NCBI GenBank assembly: GCA_964495145.1
Contig: CAZBUP010000044.1
Coordinates: forward strand, 1-7,675
Source of the DNA: UBA6120 sp964495145
GTDB taxonomy: Bacteria > Bacillota_I > Bacilli_A > RFN20 > CAG-826
Direction of reading: 5' to 3'
Length of the DNA stretch: 7,675 nucleotides
Part shown: positions 6,031-7,675 of the stretch, piece by piece
Position numbering within the stretch: position 1 is the first letter of the stretch
How the letters are laid out: every line of letters begins with the position of its first letter
Translations under genes and position numbers: made by a program
The notes under the pieces: generated by a model
What the model was told of the DNA's origin: nothing
The model's database searches: none
The model's input: only the letters and a program-made list of their open reading frames with translations

Positions 6031-6058
6031 TTGCCAGAAAAAATTATCTTGATATAAT
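6031..6058 (+). promoter_or_regulatory. Extended -10 promoter of the MATE gene
   Basis: TTGCCA (6031-6036, 5 of 6) and a perfect TATAAT (6053-6058) are 16 bases apart, and TG at 6050-6051 makes an extended -10. A start of transcription about 7 bases after the box falls near 6065, only about 4 to 7 bases from the ATG at 6072, which leaves no space for a Shine-Dalgarno sequence. Confidence 0.8.
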
Positions 6059-6071
6059 TGTTTCGGTATCT

Positions 6072-7424
6072 ATGAAGTCGCAAGTAATCCACGAGCACAA
6101 ATTCATCAATATATTTTGGCCTTTGCTGATTGAGGTTTTCTTAGGCGTTCTCGTCACGTTGACCGACACCTTGATGCTTTATGGCGTCAGTGGCGAAGCG
6201 GTCGGGGCCGTCGGCTCGGCGGCGACGTATTTGAACTTCGTGACCGTGGCATTTGCCATCTTTTCGACCGGGGCTTTGGCGGTCTTCACCCAATTCGTGG
6301 GTGCCAAACGCCATTATGCCGCTCAACATGCCTTGAAGCTTTCGCTTTTCATCAATTTTGCCGTCGCGCTGGCAATCAGCATCACCTTCCTCTTCTTTTC
6401 AAAACCGATTCTTGAATTGCTAATGGGTGATTCCGATTTGATTCCTTTAGCGAGTCAGTATTTACAAATCGTCGGGGGTTCCGCCATCTTTTTGGGAATT
6501 ACGCCGATCATTGGCAACTACATGCGGTCTTTCGGACATGATAAGTCGCCGATGTTTGCGAGCCTGGCCGCCAATATCGTCAACATTGTCCTGAATTACC
6601 TATCGATTTACGTATTTGGTTGGGGCGTGATTGGCGTGGCCGTCGCCACCGTCGTCGCCCATTTGGTCAATTTGATTGGCCATATTGTGTTGGCGTTCGT
6701 CTTCGTTCCCAAACTGACCGAATGCAGCTTGGACATCGACACCAAAGTCATATTGAAGGACATCGTCAAAGTCGGTTTGCCTTCGGCGTTGGAGACCTTC
6801 ATTTATTTCGGGGCGATGGCCGCCGTCGTCACCATCCTCAACTTGTATGATCAAAGCGGCCTCCAAGTCACGGTCCGCGTCACCGTCGAGCATATCGCCA
6901 GCATCGCTTACATTCCTTCAGCCGCCTTGGCGCATGCCAATGCCATCAAAACCGGGTTTCGGTGCGGGCGTCACGCCTATGAGCGTTGTTCGGCTGAAAC
7001 GCAACGCATCGCTTTGTGGGGATTGGCCGTTTCGGTTTCGATCGCCATTCTATTGGCTCTTTTCGGGGAACCGATCATCAACCTATTTACCACGAGCGAA
7101 GGATTGCACGGAAGCGAACTGGAAGAAATCGTCACATTGGTCAAGTTATGCCTTTGGATCCAAGTAGGGCTTGAAATCGGTCGGGCCATCAATTTGATCG
7201 TCGGAGATTCATTAAAGGTGGCCGGCGACGCTTTATTCGTCGGCGTGGTCGGATTTTTGTCGCTCACGCTCGTCGTTGGCGTCGGCTCGTACGTCTTCGC
7301 CTATCATTTGGGTCTCGGCGTAGTTGGGGTTTTCATCGTGTTGGCATTCGACGAAATCATCCGTGGTTTACTGATGCTATTCCGCTGGAACACCCGCCGT
7401 TGGTCAAAGAAAACCTTGATTTGA
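6072..7424 (+). CDS. MATE-family multidrug/cation antiporter
   Basis: A 450-residue integral membrane protein with about 12 hydrophobic segments in two similar halves, the size and layout of MATE exporters, which use a Na+ or H+ gradient to expel cationic drugs or metabolites. Family features include FWPLLIEVFLGVLVTLTDTL (15-34) in the first helix, TQFVGAKRHYAAQ (73-85), the RSFGHDKSPMFASLAANIVNI stretch (152-172) with its R-x-x-G and Asn residues, VGLPSALE (234-241) opening the second half, and a basic RWNTRRWSKK tail (438-447). The loop at 285-310 is diverged from the usual G-A-x-x-G form. The open frame continues upstream to 5925, but that part overlaps tRNA-Thr and both promoters, so Met at 6072, right before the first helix, is taken as the start. 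No ribosome binding site precedes it. The substrate cannot be named. Confidence 0.93.
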   Translation: MKSQVIHEHKFINIFWPLLIEVFLGVLVTLTDTLMLYGVSGEAVGAVGSAATYLNFVTVAFAIFSTGALAVFTQFVGAKRHYAAQHALKLSLFINFAVALAISITFLFFSKPILELLMGDSDLIPLASQYLQIVGGSAIFLGITPIIGNYMRSFGHDKSPMFASLAANIVNIVLNYLSIYVFGWGVIGVAVATVVAHLVNLIGHIVLAFVFVPKLTECSLDIDTKVILKDIVKVGLPSALETFIYFGAMAAVVTILNLYDQSGLQVTVRVTVEHIASIAYIPSAALAHANAIKTGFRCGRHAYERCSAETQRIALWGLAVSVSIAILLALFGEPIINLFTTSEGLHGSELEEIVTLVKLCLWIQVGLEIGRAINLIVGDSLKVAGDALFVGVVGFLSLTLVVGVGSYVFAYHLGLGVVGVFIVLAFDEIIRGLLMLFRWNTRRWSKKTLI

Positions 7425-7480
7425 TTAGTTAAGCAATTTTTTCCCATATCCCATTAAGAGCGCTCGACAATGTACCATTG

Positions 7481-7500
7481 ATCCATTCGGGTGTTTTTTT
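7481..7500 (+). terminator. Possible weak terminator of the MATE gene
   Basis: ATCC (7481-7484) can pair with GGGT (7489-7492) around a four-base loop, and seven T follow at 7494-7500. The stem is only four pairs with one wobble, but the uninterrupted T run 57 bases after the MATE stop is in the right place. Confidence 0.35.
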
Positions 7501-7613
7501 ATTTACTGTGTATTGCTTTGTATCATTTCTTAAAAATGCATCAAATGAAACAGGACTTGATGCCGGCCCGCTTTTCGTCGATAAAACTTTTTGGAAATTA
7601 ATTTTTAAGATTC

Positions 7614-7642
7614 TTGTTTTTGATTTATTGAACATTTATAAT
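7614..7642 (+). promoter_or_regulatory. Candidate promoter pointing out of the right edge
   Basis: TTGTTT (7614-7619) and a perfect TATAAT (7637-7642) are 17 bases apart. Transcription would start near 7649 and run rightward; an ATG at 7670-7672 lies about 20 bases further without a ribosome binding site. In such AT-rich sequence a chance match is possible. Confidence 0.45.
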
Positions 7643-7651
7643 GCAAATGTT
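7631..7651. repeat. Inverted repeat covering the -10 box
   Basis: AACATTT (7631-7637) and AAATGTT (7645-7651) are perfect seven-base arms with a seven-base centre. The TATAAT of the candidate promoter occupies the last arm base and most of the centre, an arrangement typical of a repressor operator. No T run follows, so it does not look like a terminator. Confidence 0.4.
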
Positions 7652-7675
7652 AATAAAAATTAAAAACATATGAAT

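Larger units (their letters stand above)
7425..7675. other. AT-rich spacer after the MATE gene, no convincing gene
   Basis: A hand count gives about 29% GC, against roughly 53% in a counted coding line. Two short opposing open frames overlap here (minus strand 7635-7429, 68 residues, and plus strand 7478-7663, 61 residues). Neither has a ribosome binding site or a recognisable family, and the minus frame opens directly after a stop. An eight-base palindrome GAGCGCTC lies at 7458-7465. The final bases contain a promoter-like sequence, and an ATG at 7670 that could begin the next gene. A decayed or recently acquired gene is possible but not shown. Confidence 0.5.

Noticed and set aside
5925..6071. 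A 49-residue N-terminal extension of the MATE protein
   Set aside because: It would start inside tRNA-Thr and run through both promoters, and the extension lacks MATE features; Met at 6072 fits the first helix.
7429..7635. A small minus-strand gene of 68 residues
   Set aside because: No ribosome binding site, no recognised motif, an opposing open frame over the same bases, and strong AT bias; kept only as part of the spacer description.
7631..7651. Intrinsic terminator
   Set aside because: The hairpin arms are AT-rich and no T run follows on either strand, so an operator-like site is the better reading.
1..7675. CRISPR array, insertion sequence or prophage
   Set aside because: No spaced direct repeats, transposase, integrase or terminal inverted repeats were found; nearly all of the window is covered by housekeeping genes.

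Overview
The window comes from a low-to-moderate GC Gram-positive-type bacterium, most likely in Bacillota or a cell-walled relative of Mycoplasmatota. The evidence is a cdaA-glmM-glmS block, a YutG/LtrC-type phosphatase, AAGGAG-type ribosome binding sites and tRNA genes with encoded CCA. Several genes end in TGA while Trp is written TGG, so the standard bacterial code is in use. One coding line counted by hand (661-720) is about 53% GC, whereas the last 250 bases are about 29% GC. The order or genus cannot be fixed from this sequence.

Layout. (1) 1-1087, + strand: the tail of an NfeD-like protein followed by an SPFH/stomatin-like membrane protein, a common membrane-quality gene pair. (2) 1108-1139: a symmetric hairpin that can terminate transcription from both sides. 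(3) 1151-5548, - strand: a tight four-gene operon, read yutG (pgpA family), cdaA, glmM, glmS. It joins a phosphatidylglycerophosphatase-family protein, the membrane diadenylate cyclase that makes c-di-AMP, and two enzymes of UDP-GlcNAc precursor synthesis. The cdaR gene that normally lies between cdaA and glmM is missing, and glmS follows glmM too closely to carry a glmS ribozyme. (4) 5635-5952, - strand: tRNA-Gly(CCC), tRNA-Val(GAC) and tRNA-Thr(CGT), with two promoters and an intrinsic terminator between Val and Gly. (5) 6031-7424, + strand: a MATE-family efflux protein whose strong extended -10 promoter ends only 13 bases before the start codon, so its mRNA should be leaderless or nearly so. 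(6) 7425-7675: an AT-rich spacer with no convincing gene, but with a promoter-like sequence pointing out of the window and a dyad overlapping its -10 box.

The operon fits a known link: GlmS makes glucosamine-6-phosphate, GlmM converts it to glucosamine-1-phosphate for peptidoglycan, and GlmM is known in other Bacillota to bind and inhibit CdaA. A shared transcript would tie c-di-AMP signalling, wall precursor supply and possibly phospholipid synthesis together. No clearly new multi-gene system is visible. The most unusual points are the CdaR-less operon with YutG coupled to CdaA, the near-leaderless MATE gene, and the dyad-overlapped promoter at the right edge.
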